This document shows, in pieces, positions 15,980-23,701 of a stretch of DNA of 34,200 bases (its first letter is position 1; the number at the start of each line of letters is the position of its first letter). The position numbers were made by a program, and so were the translations under genes. The notes beneath the pieces are model-generated. The model worked only from the letters and a program-made list of their open reading frames with translations, did not search any database and was not told where the DNA came from. The DNA lies in contig JAJDEV010000017.1 in assembly GCA_029259605.1 (NCBI GenBank), forward strand, positions 1 to 34,200. Reading direction: 5' to 3'. The DNA comes from Planctomycetota bacterium (GTDB lineage Bacteria; Planctomycetota; UBA1135; GCA-002686595).

Positions 15980-17743
15980 TCAGCGCGCGCTGATCTCGAC
16001 CTGCCAAGCGGGCGAGAGGGGATAGCTCGGGTCGCCGATATTGGCCGAGAAGTCGAGCGGCCCGGCGGTCAAGCGCACGCGCTCGAAGACGGCTGAGGTC
16101 GCGTCGCGCGGCACCTCGCGATCGATGCGGTCCGCGCCGAGCCAGATCGCCGCACCGCGCTCGGCGGGCGACGGCTCGAAGAACACGCGGACGTCGTAGA
16201 GCCCCGCCTCGGCGACGCGCAGCTTCCACACCGCATCGTCCACCGACCAACTCGCCCGGCCCCAGTTCTCTCGCGTGAGCAGCAGCGGCATCTCGCGCGG
16301 ATGTCCGACCGGAATCCGCGGTTCGCGCGCGCCGGCGGCGACCTCGATCTCGCGCGCGATCGGTTCGAACCCGTCCCGAAGACGCTTGACGATCTCCGGG
16401 TGCTCGCCGGAGACGTCGCGCGCCTCGAGCGGATCGCTCGCGAGGTCGTAGAGCTCGGTCTGAGCCAGGCGCGACGCGAGTCGGAAGCCGCCGTCGCGCA
16501 CGAGCTTCCACGACCCGGACCGAACCGCGCAGTTGTTGCGCGGATCGCCACGGCCCTGGTGGGCCTCGAAGAAAAGCATCCGCCCGGGCCACTCCGCCTC
16601 CTCGTCACCGCGCAGCCAAGGCATCAGGCTGTGCCCGTCCGCGGTCCAGTTGTCCGGCGCTTCGACGCCGCATGCGTCGAGGATGGTCGGCGCGATGTCG
16701 ATGTGAGCCGCAGGCCCGGCCGCGCGCAACCCGACCGGAAGCCGCGCGCCGAAGCGCGCGAGGAAGCGCGTGCGCAGTCCGCCCTCGCGGATGCTGCCCT
16801 TCTCTCCGCGCAACCCGGACGAATACCGCCCGTGTGTCGGGCCGTTGTCGGACAGGAACAGGAGCAGCGTGTTGTCGGCGCATCCGATCGCATCGAGTCC
16901 GTCGACGAGGCGCCCGACGTTCGTGTCGATGCGCTCGATCATGGCGTAGATGCGCGCGTTCTGATCGCGGCGCGGTGCCGCGGTCGTCGCGTTGTCCGAT
17001 CCCGCACTCGCCTCGTCCGCGGCCGTCAGCTCGGCGAGATAGCGCTCGTACTCGGGAGTCGGCGCGTCCGTGTAGGGCCGGTGCGGCGCGTTGGTCGAGA
17101 CGTACGCGAAGAACGGCTGCCCCGCGTCGTGCGCGCCGCGCATCCACTCGAGCGCGGCGGTGAAGTAGACGTCGGTCGCGTACCCGGTCCGCGTCACCCG
17201 TGCGCCGTTGTGCGCGAGCACCGGATTCGTGTAGCGAACGAGAGTCGGCGTCTCCGAGAGTTGCCCGACGACGCCACCGCGGGCCACGAGCGTCTCTTCG
17301 AAGCCCTGGTCCATCGGCCGCCACGGAACGTGGTCCCCGAGGTGCCACTTGCCGAACATGGCCGTCGCGTAGCCGGCGTCGCGCAGAACCTCGGCGATCG
17401 TGACCGCGTTCGGACGCATGTGCATCCCGTTGATCGCGACGCCGACGCGCTGCGGGTAGCGCCCGGTGAGCAGCGCCGCGCGCGTCAGCCCGCAGACCGG
17501 TGACACGTAGAACTCGTTCCACTGGACACCGTGCTCTGCGAGCGAGTCGAGCCGCGGCGTGCGCACGTACGGGTTGCCGGCGAACCCGTAGTCGTCGTAC
17601 CCCATGTCGTCGACCAGCACGAGCACGACGTTCGGACGGTCGTCCGCCGCGTCGGGCGTAGCCTGCGCGTTCGTGACGCAGAGCGGCGCGGCGACGAGGC
17701 TCGCGAGCCGCGCGATCCGTGCGATGGCGGCGCGCATCGTCAT
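15980..17743 (-). CDS. Exported sulfatase with C-G-L-T-R variant signature
   Basis: A 587-residue sulfatase. Start ATG at 17743 overlaps the TGA of the upstream gene (ATGA, 17740-17743), indicating translational coupling. The signal peptide covers about residues 1-27. Metal motif VLVDDMGYDD (Asp45/Asp46) and FLSDNGPTHG are intact. The formylglycine signature is Cys84 in C-G-L-T-R, with Leu where the consensus has Pro; the rest (AALLTGRYPQR) is canonical. Whether the maturation enzyme accepts Leu there cannot be judged from here. After the sulfatase fold a beta-rich C-terminal domain of about 110 residues (from ENWGRASWSVDD) is added, possibly carbohydrate-binding. The 100-residue upstream in-frame extension lies inside the preceding gene and is rejected. 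Confidence 0.88.
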   Translation of the reverse strand: MTMRAAIARIARLASLVAAPLCVTNAQATPDAADDRPNVVLVLVDDMGYDDYGFAGNPYVRTPRLDSLAEHGVQWNEFYVSPVCGLTRAALLTGRYPQRVGVAINGMHMRPNAVTIAEVLRDAGYATAMFGKWHLGDHVPWRPMDQGFEETLVARGGVVGQLSETPTLVRYTNPVLAHNGARVTRTGYATDVYFTAALEWMRGAHDAGQPFFAYVSTNAPHRPYTDAPTPEYERYLAELTAADEASAGSDNATTAAPRRDQNARIYAMIERIDTNVGRLVDGLDAIGCADNTLLLFLSDNGPTHGRYSSGLRGEKGSIREGGLRTRFLARFGARLPVGLRAAGPAAHIDIAPTILDACGVEAPDNWTADGHSLMPWLRGDEEAEWPGRMLFFEAHQGRGDPRNNCAVRSGSWKLVRDGGFRLASRLAQTELYDLASDPLEARDVSGEHPEIVKRLRDGFEPIAREIEVAAGAREPRIPVGHPREMPLLLTRENWGRASWSVDDAVWKLRVAEAGLYDVRVFFEPSPAERGAAIWLGADRIDREVPRDATSAVFERVRLTAGPLDFSANIGDPSYPLSPAWQVEISAR

Positions 17744-19701
17744 TCGCCCGCGTAGCCGATGCGCTGGAGGAGGTACTGCGTGCCGGCGCCGACGCGCAGC
17801 TCGGCGCCTTCGAAGACCGGCTCCAACGCGCCGAAGCGCCGCTCGAGCTCCTCGCGCAGCGAGGCATCGGATTCGCTCCACAGGTTTTTCCTCTCGCCGG
17901 GGTCCGACGCGAGGTCGAACACGTGCACATCGCCGCCTTCGGCCGCCGTCGCGCTGCCCCACGGCGCGCCGTCCGGGGCGACGTGCACGACGCGCTCGCC
18001 GGTGCGCATACCGAGGATGCGCAGGCCGCGCTTTCCGTTCCATTCGCCCTTCTCGGTCGAGAAGAGCACCGACGCGTCACCCGGGTCGTCGAAGAGACGC
18101 GCGGTGAACGGCGTCGGCAGATGCGCGCCGCCGCGCTCCGCGAGGTAGGGGGCGACGAGGCGGTTCGAGACCGGCGCGTCGATGCGCACACCGGCCGGGA
18201 CGCCGGGACCGGCGACGACGAGCGGGACGCGGACGAGCTCGCTCATCAGGCTCCGCGCGTGACCGACGAAGCCGCGGTCGAACAGCTCTTCACCGTGGTC
18301 GCTCGTGAAGACGAGCACGGTGCGTTCGTCGAGCCCCGCACGCTCGAGCGCATCCGACACGCGCCCGAGCCAGTGGTCCGCGCTCCACACGCACGCGTCG
18401 TACAGGTCGCTGACATCCTCGCGCTCGCGTTCGGTGACGGCGCGATCGAGACGCGGTACGCCGTTCGCGTCGACGTGCTCGCCGACCTCGAGCCGCCGCT
18501 CGATCTCGCCGGTGTCGATGTCGCGCGCCGCCCGCGGCGCGAACGCTGCGCGACCTTCCTCGAGCGGTGTGTACGGCTGGTGCGGTTCGGTCAGGTGCAG
18601 GTAGAGGAAGAAGCGCTCGTCCCCGCGTCCGTCGATCCACGCGCCGATCTCGTCGAAGAACGAATCCGTCTTGCGGAAGCCGACGATGTCGTCCTCGAAA
18701 CGCTCGAAGCCCTGCGAGAAGTTGCGGCTGTGGCTGATCAGCGGGTTGCCGCTCCAGCCCGCGGTCGAAACGCCGGCGCGCTGCAACGCCTCCGCGAGCG
18801 TCGAGAGCTTCCAGCCGAGGAAGAAGTTCCCCTGGTTCTCGACGCCGTGTTCGATCGGGTGCAAGCCGGTCAGCATCGACGCCGTCGACGGAAGCGTCCA
18901 GCTGGCCGTCGCGTAGGCGTTCTCGAAGACGGTTCCGCGCTCGGCGAGCTCGTCCAAGCGCGGCGACGTGGGTCGCGAGTAGCCGTACGTCGCGAGTCGA
19001 TCGACGCGCAGCGTGTCCATCACGATCAGGACGAGGTTCGGGGAGGCCGCGCTCGATCGCGAGCGAGGCAACGCGAGCCGGCGCTCGAGGCGCAGCCCTC
19101 CGAAGCCGGCGAAGGCCGCCGGCCCGGGCTCGACCAGTTCGCCCTCCGGATCGCGCGCCAGGCAACGCAGCGTGACGCGATCGCCGGCCGCGACCGGAAC
19201 GCCCGCCGCGCCTCCGACGTCGAGCCAACTGGATCCGACGCGCGACGCACCACGCTCGATCGTGATCGTCTGCGAGAAGCGCACGTCGCCGTTCACCGCG
19301 ACCTCGAATTGGAAGGACGCCGTGGGGACCGCGTCGCTCAGGTGCTTGAACGTCGTGATGTCGACTCCGACGCGAGCGCGCAGCACCGCGGGCCCATCGT
19401 CGGCGTCGATCGTGAAGCCGACCTGCGACGGTGGGGGGAGGACGAGCGCGATCATGTCGGCGCCGTCGAAGCTGTGGTGCAGCGCCGGTGAGATGACGTC
19501 GACCTTGGGTGCTTGCTTGGGGTGCTCGCGCTCGACCTCCCACGCCGGCGGATCCGCGAGCAGGTCGCGCACGATGTCGAAGACCTCCATCGGCTCGCCC
19601 GGGGGCGGCTCGTCGCCACCGCACGCCGCGAGCAGCGCGCACGCGGCGGTGAGGACGGACAGCCGCGATCGGCGCGCTCTGGCTCGAGGGGACTGCTGCA
19701 T
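17740..19701 (-). CDS. Sulfatase-like lipoprotein with Thr instead of Cys and an N-terminal beta domain
   Basis: A 653-residue lipoprotein. Start at 19701 is chosen because it yields a signal peptide with lipobox LAAC (Cys27). Residues about 60-215 form a beta-rich N-terminal domain not seen in ordinary sulfatases. The superfamily domain follows: VLIVMDTLRVDRL (Asp229), then T269-L-P-S-T-A-S-M-L-T-G where C-x-P-S-R is expected, then VFTSDHGEELFDRG. The Cys-to-Thr exchange rules out formylglycine and recalls Thr-nucleophile phosphotransferases; it is shared with 9684-11081. It starts 35 bp after the GT-C enzyme and is coupled by ATGA to the next sulfatase, so all three are probably co-transcribed. 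Confidence 0.85.
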   Translation of the reverse strand: MQQSPRARARRSRLSVLTAACALLAACGGDEPPPGEPMEVFDIVRDLLADPPAWEVEREHPKQAPKVDVISPALHHSFDGADMIALVLPPPSQVGFTIDADDGPAVLRARVGVDITTFKHLSDAVPTASFQFEVAVNGDVRFSQTITIERGASRVGSSWLDVGGAAGVPVAAGDRVTLRCLARDPEGELVEPGPAAFAGFGGLRLERRLALPRSRSSAASPNLVLIVMDTLRVDRLATYGYSRPTSPRLDELAERGTVFENAYATASWTLPSTASMLTGLHPIEHGVENQGNFFLGWKLSTLAEALQRAGVSTAGWSGNPLISHSRNFSQGFERFEDDIVGFRKTDSFFDEIGAWIDGRGDERFFLYLHLTEPHQPYTPLEEGRAAFAPRAARDIDTGEIERRLEVGEHVDANGVPRLDRAVTEREREDVSDLYDACVWSADHWLGRVSDALERAGLDERTVLVFTSDHGEELFDRGFVGHARSLMSELVRVPLVVAGPGVPAGVRIDAPVSNRLVAPYLAERGGAHLPTPFTARLFDDPGDASVLFSTEKGEWNGKRGLRILGMRTGERVVHVAPDGAPWGSATAAEGGDVHVFDLASDPGERKNLWSESDASLREELERRFGALEPVFEGAELRVGAGTQYLLQRIGYAGE

Positions 19702-19736
19702 CGGTTCGGCCGTCCGTCGACGACCGAACACGCAGT

Positions 19737-22010
19737 CTACCTGTTCGAACCGTCGTTGCGCGCCTCGACCGATTCGTGCTCGCGCGCGACGGCCGGCGGT
19801 GCACCGAAGTCGACGCCTCCGAGGACCGCGCGGATGTTCGCGACGTAGGCGGCTTCGGCCGCCCGATGGTCGAGGCGCGCGGCGATGCGCTCGCGTTCGG
19901 CTTCGGAGCCCAGCGGTGCGGCTTCGCGCAGGACGGCGTACGCGAGCTCGAAGCGGTCGAGTCGGACGTAGAGCTCGGCGAGCAACCGCGCGGTTCGCCC
20001 GCGGCGTCGGGAGGGACTGCGCTCGAGGAAGGCGGCCGAGTCCTCGAGTTGGCCGGCGAAAGCCAGCGCGCGGCCGAGCGCCAGCGGAAAGCCGGGGTGC
20101 GCACGGATCGCGGGGTTCGGATGATCGCGCAGGACCGACGCCGCGAGGTCGTGACGCCCGACGCGCTTCCACGCCCTCGACGCGCCCTGGACCGCCTCGT
20201 ACGAAGCGTCGATCGGGCGCGCGAGCGCGACGCGCGCGGCGAGCTCGTCGAGCGGTCGGCCGAGTTCGTCGTCGAGCGCGCGTCGATGCGTTCGGAACGC
20301 CGCCGCGTCCCCGGCGGCGAGGTACGCGATGGCGAGCGCCCTACGGGTCCGTCCGTCCGTGCCGCGACCGGTGTCCGTCTCGACGCGCAGCGCCGCCTCC
20401 CACGCTGCGGGTGTCGAATGGAAGACGAGCCAGCCGGCGCCGAAGTGTGCGACCGGCTGCCCGACGCGTTCGAGGGTCCGAATCCAGTGGTACGTCCGCC
20501 GGCGATCCTCCGGGTCGACCGCCGTCAGATGCGCGGAAGTCACCGCCAGGCACCCGAAGCGCGGACCGCTCAGCGCGACGAGCTCGCGCGTCGCGTGCCC
20601 GTCCGGGCAGAGCGTCGTCGGGTCGACGTTGCGGTACTGCCCCCAGTCGGTGTTCGACGAACGGAAGTGCTCGTACCCGTGCGCGAGTCCGCCCGCGGCG
20701 TGGTTGTAGTAGGAGATCAAGTGCGGCCACGGCGCGCGCAGCTCGGCGACGGATAGCGCGACAAACGCGGCGAACGTCCACGCCTGAACGCTCGACGACC
20801 GCGTGCGCCACACGCGCCAGCGAACGACCGACGCGGCCAAGATGAACATCATCGGCAGGAGTGGCATGACGTAGCGAATCCCGGTTTGGAGCGTCGCGAC
20901 GGCGCTCAAATAGACGCCGTAGATGCCCGCCGTCGAGAGCAGGATGAGCGCCGTCGAACGCGTGCGCGGCGAGCCGTGGCCGCGCACTTCGCGCAGCGCT
21001 CCACCGACGAGCGCGACGACGACGAGCGCGACGACCCAGTCCGGAGTCTTGAGCGCGAGTGTCCACAGGTAGAACGTCGCGTGTCGCCTCGCGAAGCTGC
21101 CGTTGAGGTAGCTCGCCGGCGCCCGGCTGTCGACCGCGGACTGGAAGTCGACGCCCTGGATCAAAGGCGCGGGCACCCATGCGATGGCGCTCCGCGTGAT
21201 CGGGTTGGACACGGCTCGCCGCACCGTGTCGCTCTGGTAGTCCGTGGCGTCCACGGACGCGAAGTCGACACCGAAGCCGTAGGTCGCGTGGAGCGTGACG
21301 CACGCGCTGACGCCGATCACGGCGACGACGAGCGCGGCCTTCGCGAGCTGGATCGCCTTCGTCGAGCGCGTCGTGACGATCGAGCGCCACGCCGGAACGA
21401 GCACGAAGACCGGGAGCGCGAGCAGCGCGAGGTACTTGGTCGCGATCGACAGTCCCAGCGCCGCGCCGACCAGCGCCGCACCGATCCAAGTCGGCCGCTC
21501 CGCGAACCTCCACAGGAGATAGAGGGCGAACAGCAGCGTCCCCGCGTGAGCGATGTCGACCGCTTGCAGCGCGGAGTATCCGATGATGATCGGATTGAGC
21601 GCGAAGAGTCCGAGCGCGAGCAGCCCGCCGCGCGTGCCGAACGCGCGCCTCGCCCAAGCGAAGACGACGCAGCCACAGAGCCAACCGAACGGAAGCAACC
21701 CGAGGCGTCCGTAGAACAGCGCCGGATCACGCGGGCCGTGCCACAGACGCAGGCCCGCATCGACGTCGCGCCCGTGCGCGAACAGCTGATTGGCCAAGAT
21801 CCCGATCGGCCCCTGGAGCAGCGTCGACGGATCCTCCCACCCCTCGGCGAGGATCAAGCGGCCGGCGAGCGCGTACTTGTGCTCGTCGGTCGTCTCATCG
21901 ACCATCCACATCTGCGTCAGGGCGAGCGCCGTGTACGACAGGAGCAGAACGATCGCGCCGATCGTCGTCGCGCGGACGCGCAATGCGTCGCGGATCGACC
22001 TGTAGCCCAT
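19737..22010 (-). CDS. GT-C membrane glycosyltransferase with C-terminal helical-repeat tail
   Basis: A 757-residue protein. The first 430 or so residues have about ten membrane helices and begin with an acidic loop, MVDETTDEHKYALAG (Asp38-Glu39, Asp42-Glu43), typical of GT39/ArnT-like transferases that use polyprenyl-linked sugars. The remaining 300 residues are soluble and helical, with TPR-like pairs (RTRRALAIAYLAAGD; HPGFPLALGRALAFAGQLEDSAAFL; ARLLAELYVRLDRFELAYAVL), probably periplasmic and used for protein contacts. It is the first gene of the long minus-strand run and is preceded by a 156-bp gap with a hairpin. Donor and acceptor are unknown. Confidence 0.8.
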   Translation of the reverse strand: MGYRSIRDALRVRATTIGAIVLLLSYTALALTQMWMVDETTDEHKYALAGRLILAEGWEDPSTLLQGPIGILANQLFAHGRDVDAGLRLWHGPRDPALFYGRLGLLPFGWLCGCVVFAWARRAFGTRGGLLALGLFALNPIIIGYSALQAVDIAHAGTLLFALYLLWRFAERPTWIGAALVGAALGLSIATKYLALLALPVFVLVPAWRSIVTTRSTKAIQLAKAALVVAVIGVSACVTLHATYGFGVDFASVDATDYQSDTVRRAVSNPITRSAIAWVPAPLIQGVDFQSAVDSRAPASYLNGSFARRHATFYLWTLALKTPDWVVALVVVALVGGALREVRGHGSPRTRSTALILLSTAGIYGVYLSAVATLQTGIRYVMPLLPMMFILAASVVRWRVWRTRSSSVQAWTFAAFVALSVAELRAPWPHLISYYNHAAGGLAHGYEHFRSSNTDWGQYRNVDPTTLCPDGHATRELVALSGPRFGCLAVTSAHLTAVDPEDRRRTYHWIRTLERVGQPVAHFGAGWLVFHSTPAAWEAALRVETDTGRGTDGRTRRALAIAYLAAGDAAAFRTHRRALDDELGRPLDELAARVALARPIDASYEAVQGASRAWKRVGRHDLAASVLRDHPNPAIRAHPGFPLALGRALAFAGQLEDSAAFLERSPSRRRGRTARLLAELYVRLDRFELAYAVLREAAPLGSEAERERIAARLDHRAAEAAYVANIRAVLGGVDFGAPPAVAREHESVEARNDGSNR

Positions 22011-22024
22011 GCGCGGCTCCGAAG

Positions 22025-22082
22025 GGGGGCAAGGAGGGCGCCGCGCGCACGCAGCGCCCCGCGAACGACCTTGCTTGCCCCC
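22025..22082. terminator. Hairpin in the gap between sulfatase and GT-C gene
   Basis: GGGGGCAAG (22025-22033) and CTTGCCCCC (22074-22082) are a perfect 9-bp inverted repeat; inside them GGGCG (22036-22040) pairs with CGCCC (22055-22059). It lies in the 156-bp space after the minus-strand sulfatase and just upstream of the GT-C start. It could separate two transcripts or be a structured leader. No U-tract is present. Confidence 0.35.
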
Positions 22083-22166
22083 GTCGTGCGGAGCGTTGCG
22101 CTCCCGTCCGAATTCCTCCCGATCGCGTCCCTGGGCACCGCGGGAGCGCCGGAGACCGTCGGCGGC

Positions 22167-23675
22167 TCAGTCGTCGAGTTCGGGGACCGTCGCGGAAATC
22201 GCGCCCATGTAGCGCGAGAGCAACGGATCGTCCGTCGCCCGCATCATCCTCGAGACGCGCGCCCGCAACTCCGCTCTGGTCGACGCGAACTCCGGTCGAT
22301 CGGCCAGGTTCACGAGCGCGTCCGGATCGCTGACGCAATCGAAGAGCTCCTCCAGCGGTCGGTGCGCGTAGACACCCACCCGCTCCTCGGCATGCGCGTT
22401 CGTGCTCGACGCGCGCAGCATGGCACGCCACGTGGACGACGTCGTCAGGTTGCAGCGGTACTCGTCCGCGGCGAGATTCCAACCGTTGTAGATGTAGCAG
22501 TAGCGACCCGCGAGGACGCCCCGCATCGGCAACTCGTCGCCGGAGAAACTGATGTTGTAGAACGTGAAAGCCGCGTCCAGTTCGGGCTGCGACTCGCCCG
22601 CGAGCGCGCGGACGAACGAGCGCCCGTCGAGGTCGATCAGCGGCGCGAGGCCGACCGCCTCGAGGATCGTAGGCACGAGGTCGACGCCCGAGATGAAGTG
22701 CGTCGTGTCGACCGCACCTGCGTCGGTCGTGCCCGGCCAGCGGACGATCAATGGCGTGCGCACGCTGCCGGGGTAGCAGTTCGACTTCGAGAACGGAAAC
22801 GGCATGCCGTGGTCGCTCAAGAACAGGACGAGCGTGTTCTCGCGCTCGCCGCTCTCGTCGAGCGCGCGGAGGATCTCGCCCACGCTCTCGTCGCCGCGGT
22901 GAACGCCGGTGAAGTAGCCGGCGAGTTCGTTGCGGACCGGTTGCAGATCGGTCAGGAAGCCGGGAACCTCGACCTCGTCCGCCGTGATGTAGCGACTCGC
23001 CTCGGTGAAGACGTACTCCGCGTGCTCGCGCCCGCGAAGCTCTTCCACCCCCGCGTCCCCGATCCGTTCCCGAAGCGCGTCGATGTCGAGCGAGAAGGGG
23101 CGGTGCGGGTCGGTGATGTTGGCGTTGAGGAAGAACGGGCGTCGGGCGGCGTGCGCCTGCTCGATGAACTCGCGCGAGAGCGCGTAGTAACGCTCGGGGC
23201 GATTGCCGACGCGATCGTGCGCGAAGTCCCAACCGAACGCGTCGCTCGGCTGCATGTGCGCGAGCTTGTTGATCGCGCCCACGAGGTACCCGTTCCGCGA
23301 GAGCTCGCCCGGAAGCGTCGGAATGCCGTCGGCGATCGGCAGGAAGCCCAGCGCTCCGGAGCGGTGGGGGAACCGGCCCGTCAGGAACGCCTCGCGACTC
23401 GGCTGGCAGACGGCGACGTTCACGAAGGCGTTGTGAAACCGCAGCCCTTCGGACGCGAACCGGTCCAGGTTCGGGGTGATGTCGGAGAGCGAGCAGCCGG
23501 TGGCGCCGAGCGAATCCCACTGCAGGTCGTCCATCGTGACGAGCAGCACGTTCGGCCGCCCGCCGCCAGCCGAAGGACCGCGGCGGGCGCTGGGTGCGCC
23601 CGCCGCGCACGCCGACGCGATCGCGCCGACGAGAGCGGCACCGATCGCGGCGACGGTCAGCAGCCTCGGGCGCAT
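22167..23675 (-). CDS. Exported sulfatase, classical C-x-P-S-R type
   Basis: A 502-residue sulfatase. I start it at 23675 (MRPRLLTVAA), which gives a signal peptide with a weak lipobox near Cys23; the longer frame to 23789 would overlap the preceding gene. Metal motif VTMDDLQWDSLG (Asp49/Asp50), formylglycine signature Cys90 in C-Q-P-S-R followed by EAFLTGRFPHRSG, and the second metal motif FLSDHGMPFPFSKSN are all intact. The arrangement resembles heparan N-sulfatase-like (sulfamidase) members, which share the C-x-P-S-R and SDHG-PFPF-K segments; I hold the subfamily loosely. It starts 26 bp after the end of the UnbV frame, so the pair is probably an operon. Confidence 0.9.
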   Translation of the reverse strand: MRPRLLTVAAIGAALVGAIASACAAGAPSARRGPSAGGGRPNVLLVTMDDLQWDSLGATGCSLSDITPNLDRFASEGLRFHNAFVNVAVCQPSREAFLTGRFPHRSGALGFLPIADGIPTLPGELSRNGYLVGAINKLAHMQPSDAFGWDFAHDRVGNRPERYYALSREFIEQAHAARRPFFLNANITDPHRPFSLDIDALRERIGDAGVEELRGREHAEYVFTEASRYITADEVEVPGFLTDLQPVRNELAGYFTGVHRGDESVGEILRALDESGERENTLVLFLSDHGMPFPFSKSNCYPGSVRTPLIVRWPGTTDAGAVDTTHFISGVDLVPTILEAVGLAPLIDLDGRSFVRALAGESQPELDAAFTFYNISFSGDELPMRGVLAGRYCYIYNGWNLAADEYRCNLTTSSTWRAMLRASSTNAHAEERVGVYAHRPLEELFDCVSDPDALVNLADRPEFASTRAELRARVSRMMRATDDPLLSRYMGAISATVPELDD

Positions 23676-23701
23676 CAAACGGCTCGCACTACGAGCGCGC
23701 C

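Noticed and set aside
19702-20172. Longer N-terminus for the Thr-type sulfatase-like lipoprotein
   Set aside because: It lies within the GT-C gene's C-terminal coding region and would destroy the lipobox; the ATG at 19701 is clearly better.
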